Counted from the stretch's first letter, positions 36,609-45,868 are shown. The stretch: 64,000 nucleotides of DNA from Streptomyces spiralis (GCF_014654675.1 NZ_BNBC01000017.1:62001-126000), one strand, 5' to 3'. Numbers and translations: made by a program. Notes: generated by a model not told the origin, from the letters alone.

Positions 36609-37648
36609 GCGAGTCGGACGTGACCCGCGGGGGCCTGCGAGGGGCGCGGCCCGGCCGGGACGCCGTGACGGGCGCTCAGGACGCGGGGCGCTCGCGGCGG
36701 GGTCGCCGTCGCCGGGGCAGGGGCCGCGGCGAGCAGCCGATGGTCCCCGAGGCGCGGTTCTCGTCGTACTACGGCAGGCCGATCCTCAACAAGCCGACGT
36801 GGCAGGCCCTCGACATCGCCGGCTATCTCTTCCTCGGGGGTCTGGCGGGCGCGTCGTCGCTGCTGGCGGCCGGCGGGCAGGCCAGCGGGCGGCCGGGCCT
36901 GGCGCGGGTGGCGAAGCTGGGGGCGGCGGGCGCCATCAGCGGGTCGCTGGGCGCGCTCGTGCACGATCTGGGCCGGCCCGCCCGGTTCCTCAACATGCTC
37001 CGCGTGTTCAAGCCCACGTCGCCGATGAGCATGGGCTCGTGGCTGCTGGCCGGGTACGCGCCCCTGACGATGGCCGCCGCTGCCGCCGACGTCACGGGCC
37101 GTGCGCGCGTCGCCGGCGCGGGCGCCACGGCGGCCGCGGCCTGCCTGGGCCCGGCGGTCGCCACCTACACCGCCGTGCTGCTCTCCGACACCGCCGTGCC
37201 GTCCTGGCACGAGGGCTACCGCGAGCTGCCGTTCGTCTTCGCGGGGTCTGCGTCGAGTGCGGCGGCCGGGCTGGCGCTGGCCTGCGCGCCGGCCGGGCAG
37301 ACGGCTCCGGCGCGCCGCATGGCGGTGCTCGGTGCCGGGCTGGAACTGGGCGCCTTCCAACTGATGAAGCGTCGGATGGGTCTGGTCGCGGAGCCGTTCG
37401 AACAGGGCGGACCGCACCGGCTGCTGCGGGCCGCCGAGTTGCTGACGGCGGGCGGCGCCGCACTGGCGGCCTACCCGGGCACGGGGCGGCGGCGGGGCCG
37501 GGCGTGCGCGGTGGCGGCCGGGGTGGCGCTGCTGACCGGTTCGGCCGCGCTGCGGTTCGGGGTGTTCCACGCCGGGGTGGCCTCGGCCGAGGATCCCCGG
37601 TACACGGTCGTACCGCAGCGGGAGCGATTGCGGGCCCGCACCGGCTGA
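36605..37648 (+). CDS. NrfD/PsrC-like membrane subunit of formate dehydrogenase
   Basis: 347 residues. An Arg-rich N-terminus (about 25-45) precedes YYGRPILNKPTWQ and eight or nine membrane helices with LHDLGRPARFLNMLRVFK-like loops, all typical of NrfD/PsrC quinone-reducing subunits. In this place most formate dehydrogenase operons have either a cytochrome b or an NrfD protein. It would pass electrons to menaquinone. ATG overlaps the beta-subunit stop. Confidence 0.88.
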   Translation: MSESDVTRGGLRGARPGRDAVTGAQDAGRSRRGRRRRGRGRGEQPMVPEARFSSYYGRPILNKPTWQALDIAGYLFLGGLAGASSLLAAGGQASGRPGLARVAKLGAAGAISGSLGALVHDLGRPARFLNMLRVFKPTSPMSMGSWLLAGYAPLTMAAAAADVTGRARVAGAGATAAAACLGPAVATYTAVLLSDTAVPSWHEGYRELPFVFAGSASSAAAGLALACAPAGQTAPARRMAVLGAGLELGAFQLMKRRMGLVAEPFEQGGPHRLLRAAELLTAGGAALAAYPGTGRRRGRACAVAAGVALLTGSAALRFGVFHAGVASAEDPRYTVVPQRERLRARTG

Positions 37649-37747
37649 CGGCGCGGGTACCCGTCGGCGGACGGGCTGCCGCTCCGCCGAGGAGGACACG
37701 AGAAGGATCCCGAACAGGAACCGAGCACCACCGGAAGGGCTGACCTG

Positions 37748-40700
37748 ATGGGCGTACGTACCTGGATCGACTCCTGGCCGGTCTACCGCCAGCTGACGGG
37801 CACCGACCCCCTGGGGCGCGGCGCCGCGGCCAAGAGCGGGCCGAGCGCACGGCTGACACCCAGGGTGGCCTCCGCGGACCGGGTGGTGAAGTCCGTCTGC
37901 CCGTACTGCGCCGTGGGCTGCGGCCAGAACGTGTACGTCGAGGACGGTCGGGTCACACAGATCGAGGGCGACCCGGACTCCCCCGTCTCCCGCGGCCGGC
38001 TGTGCCCCAAGGGCGCGGCCAGTCTCCAGCTGACCACGGGCGGCGCGCGTGAGCACCACGTCCTGTACCGGCGCCCGCACGGCACCGAGTGGGAGCGTCT
38101 CGACCTGGACACGGCGATGGACATGATCGCCGACCGGGTGATCGAGGCCCGCCGCGCGGGCTGGCAGTGGGAGGTCGACGGCGCGCGCACCCGGCGCACG
38201 CTCGGCATCGCCAGCCTCGGCGGGGCGACACTGGACAACGAGGAGAACTACCTCATCAAGAAGCTGTTCACCGCCCTGGGCGCGATCCAGATCGAGAACC
38301 AGGCGCGTGTTTGACACTCCTCCACCGTTCCCGGTCTGGGAACCTCGTTCGGCCGCGGCGGCGCGACCACCTTCCAGCAGGACCTGCAGAACTCGGACTG
38401 CATCGTCATCCAGGGCTCGAACATGGCCGAGTGCCATCCGGTCGGGTTCCAGTGGGTGATGGAGGCCAAGGCCCGCGGGGCGAAGGTGATCCATGTCGAT
38501 CCACGGTTCACCCGGACCAGCGCGCTGGCCGATCTGCACGTGCCGCTGCGCGCGGGTTCGGACATCGCCTTCCTCGGCGGGATCATCAACCACGTCCTGA
38601 GCACGGGCGCGTACTTCCGCGACTACGTGGTGGCCTACACCAACGGGCCGGTGGTGCTGCGGGAGGACTTCCGGGACACCGAGGACCTCGACGGCGTGTT
38701 CTCCGGCCTGGACGCCGGGCAGCGCACCTACGACAACAGCAGCTGGCAGTACGAGGGCACGGAGGTGCAGGCCGCCTCCGGGGAGCGCGACCAGGAGTAC
38801 GACAAGCGCACCGGCGGCGGCAGTTCGGTGAGCGCGGCCGGACGCGGCGAGGCCCACGGGTCGGGCGGCGCCGTCATCGGCGAGGGCGAGATCGAACGCG
38901 ACGAGACGATGACGCATCCGCGGTGTGTGTTCCAGGTGCTCAAGCGGCACTACGCCCGGTACACGCCCGAGATGGTGGAGCGGATCTGCGGGGTGCCGCA
39001 GGATGTGTTCCGCCGGGTGTGCGAGCTGATCACGGAGAACTCCGGGCGCGAGCGGACCACCGCGTTCGCCTACGCGGTCGGCTGGACCCAGCACACCGTG
39101 GGGGTGCAGTACATCCGTGCCGCGGCCGTGCTGCAGAGCCTGCTCGGCAACATCGGCCGCCCGGGCGGCGGCATCCTGGCCCTGCGCGGCCACGCCTCCA
39201 TCCAGGGCTCGACGGACATCCCCACCCTGTTCAACCTGCTGCCCGGATACATCCCGATGCCGCACGCGCACAAGAACGAGGACCTGGACGCCTTCGTGCA
39301 GGCCGAGGCGGCCCACAAGGGCTACTGGGGCAACATGCGCTCGTACCTCGTCAGCCTGCTCAAGGCGTACTGGGGTGACGCGGCGAGGGCGGAGAACGAC
39401 TTCTGCTTCGACTACCTGCCGCGGCTGACCGGCTCGCATTCCACCTACGAGACGGTGCTGGCCCAGTTGGAAGGGGTGTGCAAGGGCTACTTCCTGATGG
39501 GCGAGAACCCGGCGGTCGGCTCCGCCAACGCCCGCATGCAGCGGCTCGGCATGGCCAAGCTGGACTGGCTCGTCGTGCGCGACTTCTCCCTCATCGAGTC
39601 GGCCACCTGGTGGAAGAACGGCCCGGAGATCGACAGCGGGGAGCTGCGCACGGAGGACATCGGCACCGAGGTGTTCTTCCTGCCCGCCGCCGCCCACACC
39701 GAGAAGGACGGCAGCTTCACCAACACCCAGCGGCTGCTCCAGTGGCACCACCAGGCCGTCGAACCGCCGGGAGAGGCCCGCAGCGACCTGTGGTTCACCT
39801 TCCACCTCGGCCGGATCGTCCGGCAGAAGCTCGCGGGGTCCGCCGACCCCATGGACCGGCCGGTGCTCGACCTGGCCTGGGACTATCCCACGAAGGGCAC
39901 ACTGGCCGAGCCGGAGGCGGAGGCGGTGCTGGCGGAGATCAACGGCCATGACGCCGAGGGCGAGCCGCTGGCGTCGTACGAGCAGCTCAGGCCCGACGGC
40001 TCCACGGTCTGCGGCTGCTGGATCTACTGCGGTGTCCGCGCCGACGGCGTCAACCAGGCCGCCCGCCGCAAGCCCGGCGGGGAGCAGAACTGGGTGGCGA
40101 ACGAGTGGGGCTGGGCGTGGCCCGCCAACCGCCGCATCCTGTACAACCGGGCCTCGGCGGACCCGGACGGCAGGCCCTGGAGCGCGCGCAAGGCGCTGGT
40201 GTGGTGGGACGAGGCGAAGGGTGAGTGGACGGGCCACGACATCGCCGACTTCAAGAAGGACAAGGCGCCCGGCCATCGGCCGCCGAAGGACGCGACCGGT
40301 CCCGAGGCGCTGTCGGGCACGGACCCGTTCGTGATGCAGGCCGACGGCAAGGCCTGGCTGTACGTGCCCTCCGGGCTCACCGACGGTCCCCTGCCCGCCC
40401 ACTACGAGCCGCAGGAATCACCCTTCCCGAACCTGCTGTACGAGCAGCAGCGCAATCCGGTACGGCAGGTGATGCCCTCGCGGCCGGACAACCGCTACCA
40501 GCCCAGCGGTGGCGAGCCGGGCTCGGAGGTGTTCCCGTACGTGGCCACCACCTACCGGCTCACCGAGCACCACACGGCGGGCGGCATGTCGCGCTGGCTG
40601 CCCTATCTGGCCGAGCTCCAGCCGGAGTTCTTCTGCGAGGTGTCGCCGGAACTCGCCGCGGAGCGCGGCCTGGAGCACACCGGCTGGGCGACGATCGTCA

Positions 40701-41008
40701 GCGCCCGGGGTGTGATCGAGGCGCGGGTGCTGGTCACCGACCGGGTGCCGCCGCTGACCGTGCACGGCCGCACCCTGCACCAGGTGGGGCTGCCCTACCA
40801 CTGGGGGCCGAGCGGCTACAGCACGGGCGACGCCGCCAACGAGCTGGTGCATCTGTCGCTCGACCCCAACACCCACATCCAGGAGACCAAGGCGTTCGCC
40901 GTCGACATCCGTCCGGGGCGCCGCCCCCGGGGCCCGGCCGCACGGGAACTGGTGCGCGCCTACCAGGCGCGGGCCGGCATCGACGACCACACGGGCACCG
41001 AGCCCTGA
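37748..41008 (+). CDS. fdhA: Selenocysteine-containing formate dehydrogenase catalytic (alpha) subunit
   Basis: 1086 residues when TGA at 38312-38314 is read as Sec (residue 189). The frame continues unbroken on both sides: before it ALGAIQIENQARV, after it HSSTVPGLGTSFGRGG, matching the ARVUHxxTVxGLxxxFG active site of selenium formate dehydrogenases. A 4Fe-4S motif CPYCAVGC is at about residues 51-58, followed by molybdopterin-binding domains. It oxidises formate to CO2 at a Mo/W-bis-MGD centre with Sec as ligand. The N-terminus has no twin-arginine signal. Reading the TGA as stop would leave an inactive 188-residue stub. Confidence 0.95.
38312..38350 (+). promoter_or_regulatory. Bacterial SECIS element at the Sec codon
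   Basis: Twelve bases after the UGA is a perfect 6-bp stem GTTCCC/GGGAAC (38327-38332 and 38338-38343) with loop GGTCT. The E. coli fdhF SECIS, bound by SelB, has the same GGUCU apical loop at the same distance. This directs Sec insertion at 38312-38314. Confidence 0.92.
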
Positions 41009-41037
41009 CCTAGGGGGTGTCCAGGCTCGTCCGGGGC

Positions 41038-42063
41038 TCATCTCAGGACGACCGAGTGGGCTCCGCGCGGGACGAGTTCGCCGATCACCGGGGCGCCGGG
41101 GACCTCGCCCGCGACGAGCAGGCCCCCGGAGGTCTGGGCGTCGGCCAGCAGGAGGCGGGTGTCGGCGTCCGTGTCGCCGAAGTCGGTGAACGGGGCCACC
41201 CAGGCGAGGTTGCGCCGGGTGCCGCCGCTGACGTAGCCGTCGCGCACGGCCTGGCGGGCCCCGTCGAGCCAGGGCACGGCGGCGGTGTCGAGGACCGCGG
41301 TCACGCCGGAGGCCCGGGCGAGTTTGTGCAGATGGCCGAGGAGTCCGAAGCCCGTCACGTCGGTCGCGCAGGTGGCGCCCCGGGCCAGCGCGGCCTCGGA
41401 CGCGTCCCGGTTGAGGGCCACCATGGTGGCCACCGCCTGCTCGAACCGTTCTCCGGTGGCCTTGTGACGGTTGTTCAGTACGCCCAGGCCGAGCGGTTTG
41501 GTCAGCGACAGGGGCAGGCCCGGCCGGCCGGCGTCGTTGCGCAGCAGCCGTGCCGGGTCGGCGAGCCCGGTGACGGCCATGCCGTACTTGGGTTCCGGGT
41601 CGTCCACGCTGTGCCCGCCGCCGACGTGGCAGCCGGCCTCGGCGGCGATGTCCATCCCTCCCCGCAGCACCTCGCGGGCCAGCTCGAACGGCAGCAGGTC
41701 ACGCGGCCAGGCCAGCAGGTTCACGGCGAGGACCGGACGGCCGCCCATGGCGTACACGTCGGACAGCGCGTTGGCCGCGGCGATGCGCCCCCAGTCGTAC
41801 GGGTCGTCGACGACCGGTGTGAAGAAGTCGGCGGTCGACACCACCGCCTGCGCGGCGGCCCCGCCGTACGCGGGCAGGGTGACGACGGCCGCGTCGTCGC
41901 CGGTGGCCAGTCCCACCAGCAGCGGGGTGCCACCGGGGACCGGTGGCGCGGTCGCCAGGCCGCCGAGCACGTCCTCCAGCTCGCCGGGCGGGATCTTGCA
42001 GGCGCAGCCGCCGCCGTGGGCGAACTGCGTGAGCCGTACGGGTGTTTCGCGGGTGGCGGTCAT
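41038..42063 (-). CDS. selD: Selenide, water dikinase
   Basis: 341 residues. The catalytic glycine-rich motif HGGGCACKI holds Cys (not Sec) and Lys near the N-terminus. ATP/Mg-binding GDDAAV and the DVTGFGLLGH and TSGG motifs follow. It makes selenophosphate for Sec-tRNA synthesis. ATG at 42063 follows GGAAGGA. It converges with fdhA, with 29 bases between stops, and is divergent from tRNA-Sec about 31 bases away. Confidence 0.95.
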   Translation of the reverse strand: MTATRETPVRLTQFAHGGGCACKIPPGELEDVLGGLATAPPVPGGTPLLVGLATGDDAAVVTLPAYGGAAAQAVVSTADFFTPVVDDPYDWGRIAAANALSDVYAMGGRPVLAVNLLAWPRDLLPFELAREVLRGGMDIAAEAGCHVGGGHSVDDPEPKYGMAVTGLADPARLLRNDAGRPGLPLSLTKPLGLGVLNNRHKATGERFEQAVATMVALNRDASEAALARGATCATDVTGFGLLGHLHKLARASGVTAVLDTAAVPWLDGARQAVRDGYVSGGTRRNLAWVAPFTDFGDTDADTRLLLADAQTSGGLLVAGEVPGAPVIGELVPRGAHSVVLR

Positions 42064-42094
42064 GCCGGGTCCTTCCGGTAGCCTGGCGGGCGGT

Positions 42095-42187
42095 GGAGGC
42101 GTGTGGGTGCCTGGTGGCCCTCCCGGTCTTCAAAACCGAGGTGTCCGAGGATCTCGGGCAGGCGGGTTCGATTCCCGTCCGCCTCCG
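42095..42187 (+). tRNA. selC: tRNA-Sec (UCA anticodon)
   Basis: 93 bases without encoded CCA. The acceptor GGAGGCG pairs with CGCCTCC and the discriminator is G. The anticodon loop CTTCAAA carries TCA, which reads UGA. There is a long variable arm (CGAGGATCTCG) and a T arm with GGTTCGATTCC. It is much longer than class I tRNAs, as expected for tRNA-Sec. It decodes the TGA of the adjacent fdhA. Confidence 0.95.
42159..42187 (+). other. Candidate phage attachment site in the 3' half of selC
   Basis: The integrase begins 78 bases beyond the tRNA, and tyrosine integrases commonly recombine within the T arm and acceptor end of tRNA genes. No second copy of this stretch was found in the window, so the other junction must lie further right. 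The exact crossover is not visible. Confidence 0.4.
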
Positions 42188-42264
42188 TCTCCTACCTGTA
42201 CCGATGTAAATCTCGGCCAAACACGGGCCTAACACCAACGCCTCCACTCCCCTACCCTTCCGCC

Positions 42265-43527
42265 ATGGCGAGCATCCGAAAGCGTGAACGCAAGGACGGC
42301 ACGGCGATCTACCAGGTGCGCTGGCTCCAAGGCGGCCGCGGCGGCGACTGGGAGACTGAGAAGTTCGGCGACGAGACTTCAGCCGAAGAGTTCAAGAAGC
42401 TCGTCGACGCACACAGACAGCAGTGGCCGACCGGCTGGGTCAAGGGCAAGGGCTTCGTCCAGGAGACCGTACTCGACGGCGACATGCCGCTGACCGAATG
42501 GGCACACCGCTACATCGACCGCCTCACCGGAATCGACGAACGCACCCGCCGCGACTACAAGCGCGACGTCGACAACCACATCTCGCTCGTCCAGCACACC
42601 CAGCCGTCCGGTCTGGTCGTCGACGCCACGATCGCCAACATCACAGCGAACGACATCCAGGACTGGGTACGCGTCGAGGAAGCCGGCGAGCGCGACCCGG
42701 AGAACCCGGAGGAGTGGCTGCGCCGGCCGTCGAGTCCGAAGAGCATCGCGAACCGGCACGGGCTCCTGTCTACCATCGTGCAGGCCGCAGTTGAGGCTGA
42801 ACCTCAGCTGCGCACGAAGAACTGCTGCACGGGCACACGGCTTCCTCGTTTGGACGACGGCATCGAGGACGAGATGTGCTTCCTGGAACACGACGAGTAC
42901 GCCCGGATTGCAACCGAGATCACGGATTCACACGCGCGGGACCTCGCCGACTGGCTCGTCGGAACGGGCATGCGCTGGGGTGAGGCAACCGCATTGCAGG
43001 TTCGCGACATCAACCTCACTCGGAACACGGCCAGCGTTCACCGGGCGTGGAAGCGCGCGGCCCCGGGCGAGCCGGGCCCGTCCTATTTCCTCGGCCCGCC
43101 GAAGACGAAGAAGGCCCGGCGGATCGTTGCACTGACCGGTTCCCAGATGGAGATGCTGCGCCGCCGTATGGCGGGTAAGAGCCCCGAGGACTTGATATTC
43201 GAGACGCAGCGAGGCCACAGCTGGCGGCACACGAACTTCTGGCGCCGCCGGTGGGTGCCGGCCGTAGAGGCCGCGATCGCAAAGGGGCTGCCGAAGCGCC
43301 CTCGGATCCATGATCTGCGGCACACGCATGTGGCGTGGCTGATCGCGGCGAAGATCCCGTTGCCCGCGATACAGGTCCGCCTCGGGCACGAGTCGATCAC
43401 GACGACCGTCGACCGGTACGGGCACTTGGTGCGGGAATTGGATGACGAGATCACAGCAGTTGTTGAGCGGGCGCTTGTGGAGCCTGCTGCACCTGGTGCG
43501 CGTCAGCTCGTACCTGTAGCGGGATGA
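42265..43527 (+). CDS. int: Phage integrase (tyrosine recombinase)
   Basis: 420 residues. An N-terminal AP2-like arm-binding segment (YQVRWLQGG) and a SAM-like core-binding domain lead to a catalytic domain with Arg in GTGMRWGEATAL, HxxR in HDLRHTHVAWLI, and LGHESITTTVDRYGH with the nucleophile Tyr. ATG at 42265 begins 78 bases after tRNA-Sec, whose 3' end is the likely target. The length and motifs suggest an intact enzyme. Confidence 0.95.
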   Translation: MASIRKRERKDGTAIYQVRWLQGGRGGDWETEKFGDETSAEEFKKLVDAHRQQWPTGWVKGKGFVQETVLDGDMPLTEWAHRYIDRLTGIDERTRRDYKRDVDNHISLVQHTQPSGLVVDATIANITANDIQDWVRVEEAGERDPENPEEWLRRPSSPKSIANRHGLLSTIVQAAVEAEPQLRTKNCCTGTRLPRLDDGIEDEMCFLEHDEYARIATEITDSHARDLADWLVGTGMRWGEATALQVRDINLTRNTASVHRAWKRAAPGEPGPSYFLGPPKTKKARRIVALTGSQMEMLRRRMAGKSPEDLIFETQRGHSWRHTNFWRRRWVPAVEAAIAKGLPKRPRIHDLRHTHVAWLIAAKIPLPAIQVRLGHESITTTVDRYGHLVRELDDEITAVVERALVEPAAPGARQLVPVAG

Positions 43528-43728
43528 GCTTGCAAGGGTCCACCGGCTGCACGAACTAGCCATGACGGCAGCGTGTTGGCTGGTCGACCCCATCTCTTGG
43601 AGAGAGGATTGATCTCTATACTGGCTGCGGCGTGGGGGCGCTACGGGAGGATCTTTCGTGCCGCATCCCAATGGCCTCGTACGCCTGGCCCACCGCTGTG
43701 TGCCCTCCGTCCGGAAGGAGGCGGCCGA

Positions 43729-43980
43729 GTGAACCGTCACACCTATCCCGAGGCCGCCGAGCGGCTTCGGGTCAGTGAGCGGTGGCTGCGTCGGAATATC
43801 AGCAGGTTGCCGCACAGCAAGAAAGGGCGCGCGGTGACCTTCTCGGACGCGGACCTGGACGCGATTGACGCCATGCATCGCGTGGAGCCGTCGTCAACGT
43901 CACCTGCTGTCCCAGCAACGGCGGACTTTGCCGCGTTGCGCCCGCTGCCACTGCGTTCCTCCCCACGGCGCTCAGCCTGA
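43729..43980 (+). CDS. Excisionase-like helix-turn-helix protein
   Basis: 83 residues. The N-terminus (TYPEAAERLRVSERWLRRNI, then SKKGRAVTFSDADLDAI) is a MerR/excisionase-type winged helix. GTG at 43729 follows a strong AAGGAGG. Its place just after integrase on the same strand suggests it directs excision. A longer in-frame extension to 43573 does not look coding. Confidence 0.75.
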   Translation: MNRHTYPEAAERLRVSERWLRRNISRLPHSKKGRAVTFSDADLDAIDAMHRVEPSSTSPAVPATADFAALRPLPLRSSPRRSA

Positions 43981-44072
43981 ACGTTGGACTGTCCGAGCCA
44001 CTATGCGGGCCTCTCCGCTCAATGGCTGTTCCGCGAAGCAATCTCCATCGAATGACGCCCTTGGAACGCAAA

Positions 44073-44105
44073 GAGGCCCCACCACCCCGAAGTGGTAGGG
44101 CCTCG
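44073..44105. terminator. Hairpin after excisionase-like gene
   Basis: GAGGCCC-x-ACCAC paired with GTGGT-x-GGGCCTC around loop CCCCGAA, about 90 bases beyond the stop at 43980. It probably ends rightward transcription from int/xis. Confidence 0.7.
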
Positions 44106-44360
44106 CGTCGTCTTGCCCGGCTCTGGCTCTGTTCGCGAGTTCCGGTTCTGGCTCATATTTTGTGAGCCTTGCACACTGAGTGACGGCGCTGACCTCCTTC
44201 TGTTTGCCTGAGAAACTTCCCATCGTGCTCGTCGCGGCTACAGCCGCCGCATGGATTGGCCGAGAATGCGTTCGATGCGTTCCCTCAGGGGTGCGTTGAG
44301 CTGGGCTCGGACTGCCCTCGCCGAGGCGACCGCGTCGGCCAACTCCACGAGGTATGGAGC

Positions 44361-44390
44361 GGGCCGCCCATCTGGTGAGGTGGGCGGCCC
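44361..44390. terminator. End of the leftward phage transcript
   Basis: Perfect 10-bp stem GGGCCGCCCA with a 10-base loop, 14 bases beyond the last leftward gene. Confidence 0.72.
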
Positions 44391-44403
44391 GGTCGGGGCT
44401 GGG

Positions 44404-45123
44404 TCAGGAGGTGGTGGGCTTGTCGGCGGTCTTCTTGGCAGGGGTGCGCTTCCGGACGGGGCGAGGCTTGGGCTTGTCCTCGGCGGCCGAGTCGTCGGCC
44501 TTCGCGGCGGCCGGCTTGGCCGGGGTGCGCTTGCGGGCGGGCCGGGGCTTGGGCTTGTCGTCGGCGGCCGGGGTGTCAGTCTTCGCGGCGGACTTGCGGC
44601 GGGTCCGCATCGGGACGACCTCGGCCTGCGGTTCGGCCTGGGCTGCCGGGGCGGGCGGATGCGCGGGCTGGCCGGTGTCGGCCTCGGCGGTCGCCGCGGT
44701 GTCGTCCGGTGCGGTCGCCTCGGCGTCGGCCTCGGGCTCCGGCTCGGGGTCCCAGGGGCGGTGGCCGACGAAGAGGGGCTTGGTGTCGAAGACCGGCATC
44801 AGGCGGTCGGTGATCGCGTTGTAGAGGACGGTCGCGGGGTCGCGGTCGGCTTCGAGGCTTCCGATGTGGATCCAGGTGTGCCAACGGTGGCCGCGCCGCA
44901 GGGGCACGAAGTCCGGCGTGGGCTCCTGGGCGTCGGGCTCGGCGCCGCCGGTCGCCCAGAGCTGGATGGAGCTGCCGTCGCCGACCAGGCGCATGCCGAT
45001 CTGGCGGTCGCGGGGGCCGTCGAGGTTCACGATGCCGTCGATGATCAGTTCGTTGGGGGTCCAGCCGAGGTAGCCGCCGAGGGTTTCGGCGGTGGCGTAG
45101 AGGGCTGAGGGTGCGAGCTGCAC
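44404..45123 (-). CDS. Phage protein with histone H1-like basic tail
   Basis: 239 residues. An N-terminal globular part (about 1-130, with IQLWATGG and RHTWIHIGSL-like segments) is of unknown fold. An acidic Pro/Glu/Ala linker is followed by a tail with two near-copies of KPKPRPARKRTPAK separated by Ala/Lys/Asp, like histone H1 or HU-tail proteins. It may bind DNA. GTG at 45123 follows CTTGGAG; the conserved 20-bp start repeat is 24 bases upstream. It is the last gene of the leftward set. Confidence 0.75.
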   Translation of the reverse strand: MQLAPSALYATAETLGGYLGWTPNELIIDGIVNLDGPRDRQIGMRLVGDGSSIQLWATGGAEPDAQEPTPDFVPLRRGHRWHTWIHIGSLEADRDPATVLYNAITDRLMPVFDTKPLFVGHRPWDPEPEPEADAEATAPDDTAATAEADTGQPAHPPAPAAQAEPQAEVVPMRTRRKSAAKTDTPAADDKPKPRPARKRTPAKPAAAKADDSAAEDKPKPRPVRKRTPAKKTADKPTTS

Positions 45124-45146
45124 GGATTCTCCAAGAGGTTCATCGG

Positions 45147-45166
45147 TCGAGGGGCGTGGCACATCC
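45147..45166 (-). promoter_or_regulatory. Start-associated 20-bp repeat, copy 1
   Basis: Variant TCGAGGGGCGTGGCACATCC (plus-strand reading), 24 bases before the GTG at 45123. Confidence 0.7.
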
Positions 45167-45201
45167 CGGCCTGGCGGCGGTGGTGTCCGCCGCCAGGCCG
45201 G
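45166..45201. terminator. 15-bp perfect hairpin after the gene ending at 45207
   Basis: CCGGCCTGGCGGCGG and its complement around loop TGGTGT, immediately before start repeat copy 1. Confidence 0.7.
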
Positions 45202-45206
45202 AGGGT

Positions 45207-45512
45207 TCAGGCGTCTCCGAGGGCTTCCAGGAGGGTGCTGGCGGCCTTGGCGAGCCGGTCGTTCATGGCCTCCTCGCTGGCGGCGTAGCTGCGGGCGGCG
45301 TACAGGGCCTCGCGCGCCTTGGTGATGTCGCCGCGGTCGAGGAACGTGGCGGCGGAGTCGAACTGCCTCGCGGTGACGGCGAGGGCGGCCTCCTGGTCGT
45401 CGCAGGCGGCGCGGTTGACGAGGGCGCGGGCGCGGGTGGCCCACCTGCGGGCGGCGGCCTCGACGGTGGTGAGGTCGAGCTGAACGTCGAGGGCGGCGGC
45501 TGTGTGCTGCAC
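45207..45512 (-). CDS. Small helical phage protein
   Basis: 101 residues, Ala-rich and helical, with TPR-like spacing (LDRGDITKAREALYAARSYA). GTG at 45512 follows CTCTTGGA and has start repeat copy 2 at 24 bases. Family not recognised. Confidence 0.7.
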   Translation of the reverse strand: MQHTAAALDVQLDLTTVEAAARRWATRARALVNRAACDDQEAALAVTARQFDSAATFLDRGDITKAREALYAARSYAASEEAMNDRLAKAASTLLEALGDA

Positions 45513-45535
45513 GGTTTTCCAAGAGGTCGATGGGG

Positions 45536-45555
45536 TCGAGTGGTGTGGCACATCC
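45536..45555 (-). promoter_or_regulatory. Start-associated 20-bp repeat, copy 2
   Basis: Consensus form TCGAGTGGTGTGGCACATCC, 24 bases before the GTG at 45512. Confidence 0.75.
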
Positions 45556-45561
45556 AGAGGC

Positions 45562-45583
45562 GGCGGCGGAGTCGTCCGCCGCC
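45562..45583. terminator. Hairpin after miniprotein copy 1
   Basis: GGCGGCGGA, loop GTCG, TCCGCCGCC; 11 bases beyond the stop at 45594. Confidence 0.65.
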
Positions 45584-45593
45584 CGCACCGGGG

Positions 45594-45764
45594 TTAGGCC
45601 TCGCGAACGGTGACGTCGCCGTTCGTGTTGATCGTCGTCTCGCTCAGCTTGGCGCCGAAGCACCACACCTCGGCGATCGTCGTCTCGCCCTCGTGGCGGA
45701 CTACCAGCTTCCAGCTGCCGCCCTCGCAGGCCGCGGTCGACGCGGCACTCTGCTGTGCGCTCAT
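45594..45764 (-). CDS. KLSETT miniprotein, copy 1
   Basis: 56 residues. The core WKLVVRHEGETTIAEVWCFG then AKLSETTINTNGDVTV is shared with the genes at 49476-49823 (two tandem copies) and 56133-56312. Predicted short beta hairpins; one Cys in the WCFG element and one near the N-terminus. ATG at 45764 follows AAGGAG in a conserved leader of promoter cassette 1. Function unknown. Confidence 0.75.
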   Translation of the reverse strand: MSAQQSAASTAACEGGSWKLVVRHEGETTIAEVWCFGAKLSETTINTNGDVTVREA

Positions 45765-45815
45765 ATGCAGTTCTCCTTGCGGTGTAGGCCGGGCTCTTCC
45801 CTGGCCATCCCTCTT

Positions 45816-45843
45816 ATTCTAGCGCCAGTCGCGAAGGGGTCAA
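45816..45843 (-). promoter_or_regulatory. Phage promoter cassette 1
   Basis: Minus strand TTGACC, 16 bases, TAGAAT, followed by AAGAGGGATGG and a leader of about 50 bases nearly identical in the three cassettes. It drives the miniprotein gene 45594-45764 and probably the genes after it. Confidence 0.8.
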
Positions 45844-45868
45844 CGACTCTTCTCGAAAAAAACGCAGG

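Larger units (their letters stand above)
43981..44403. other. Gene-free stretch between excisionase and leftward operons
   Basis: 423 bases holding two terminator hairpins (described separately) and no supported gene. A leftward reading frame at 43972-44223 has no ribosome site and atypical composition. A strong AGAAGGAGG on the minus strand near 44200 is not followed by a usable start. Confidence 0.6.

Noticed and set aside
36260..40402. 1380-residue minus-strand frame opposite the formate dehydrogenase genes
   Set aside because: Overlaps three well-supported genes and shows only composition typical of antisense GC-rich DNA.
37748..41008. fdhA as two genes or a pseudogene broken at 38314
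   Set aside because: The stop is TGA at the active-site position, followed by a SECIS hairpin, with selD and tRNA-Sec adjacent. Sec insertion explains it.
43972..44223. Possible leftward gene after the excisionase
   Set aside because: No ribosome site, and it runs across a terminator hairpin.
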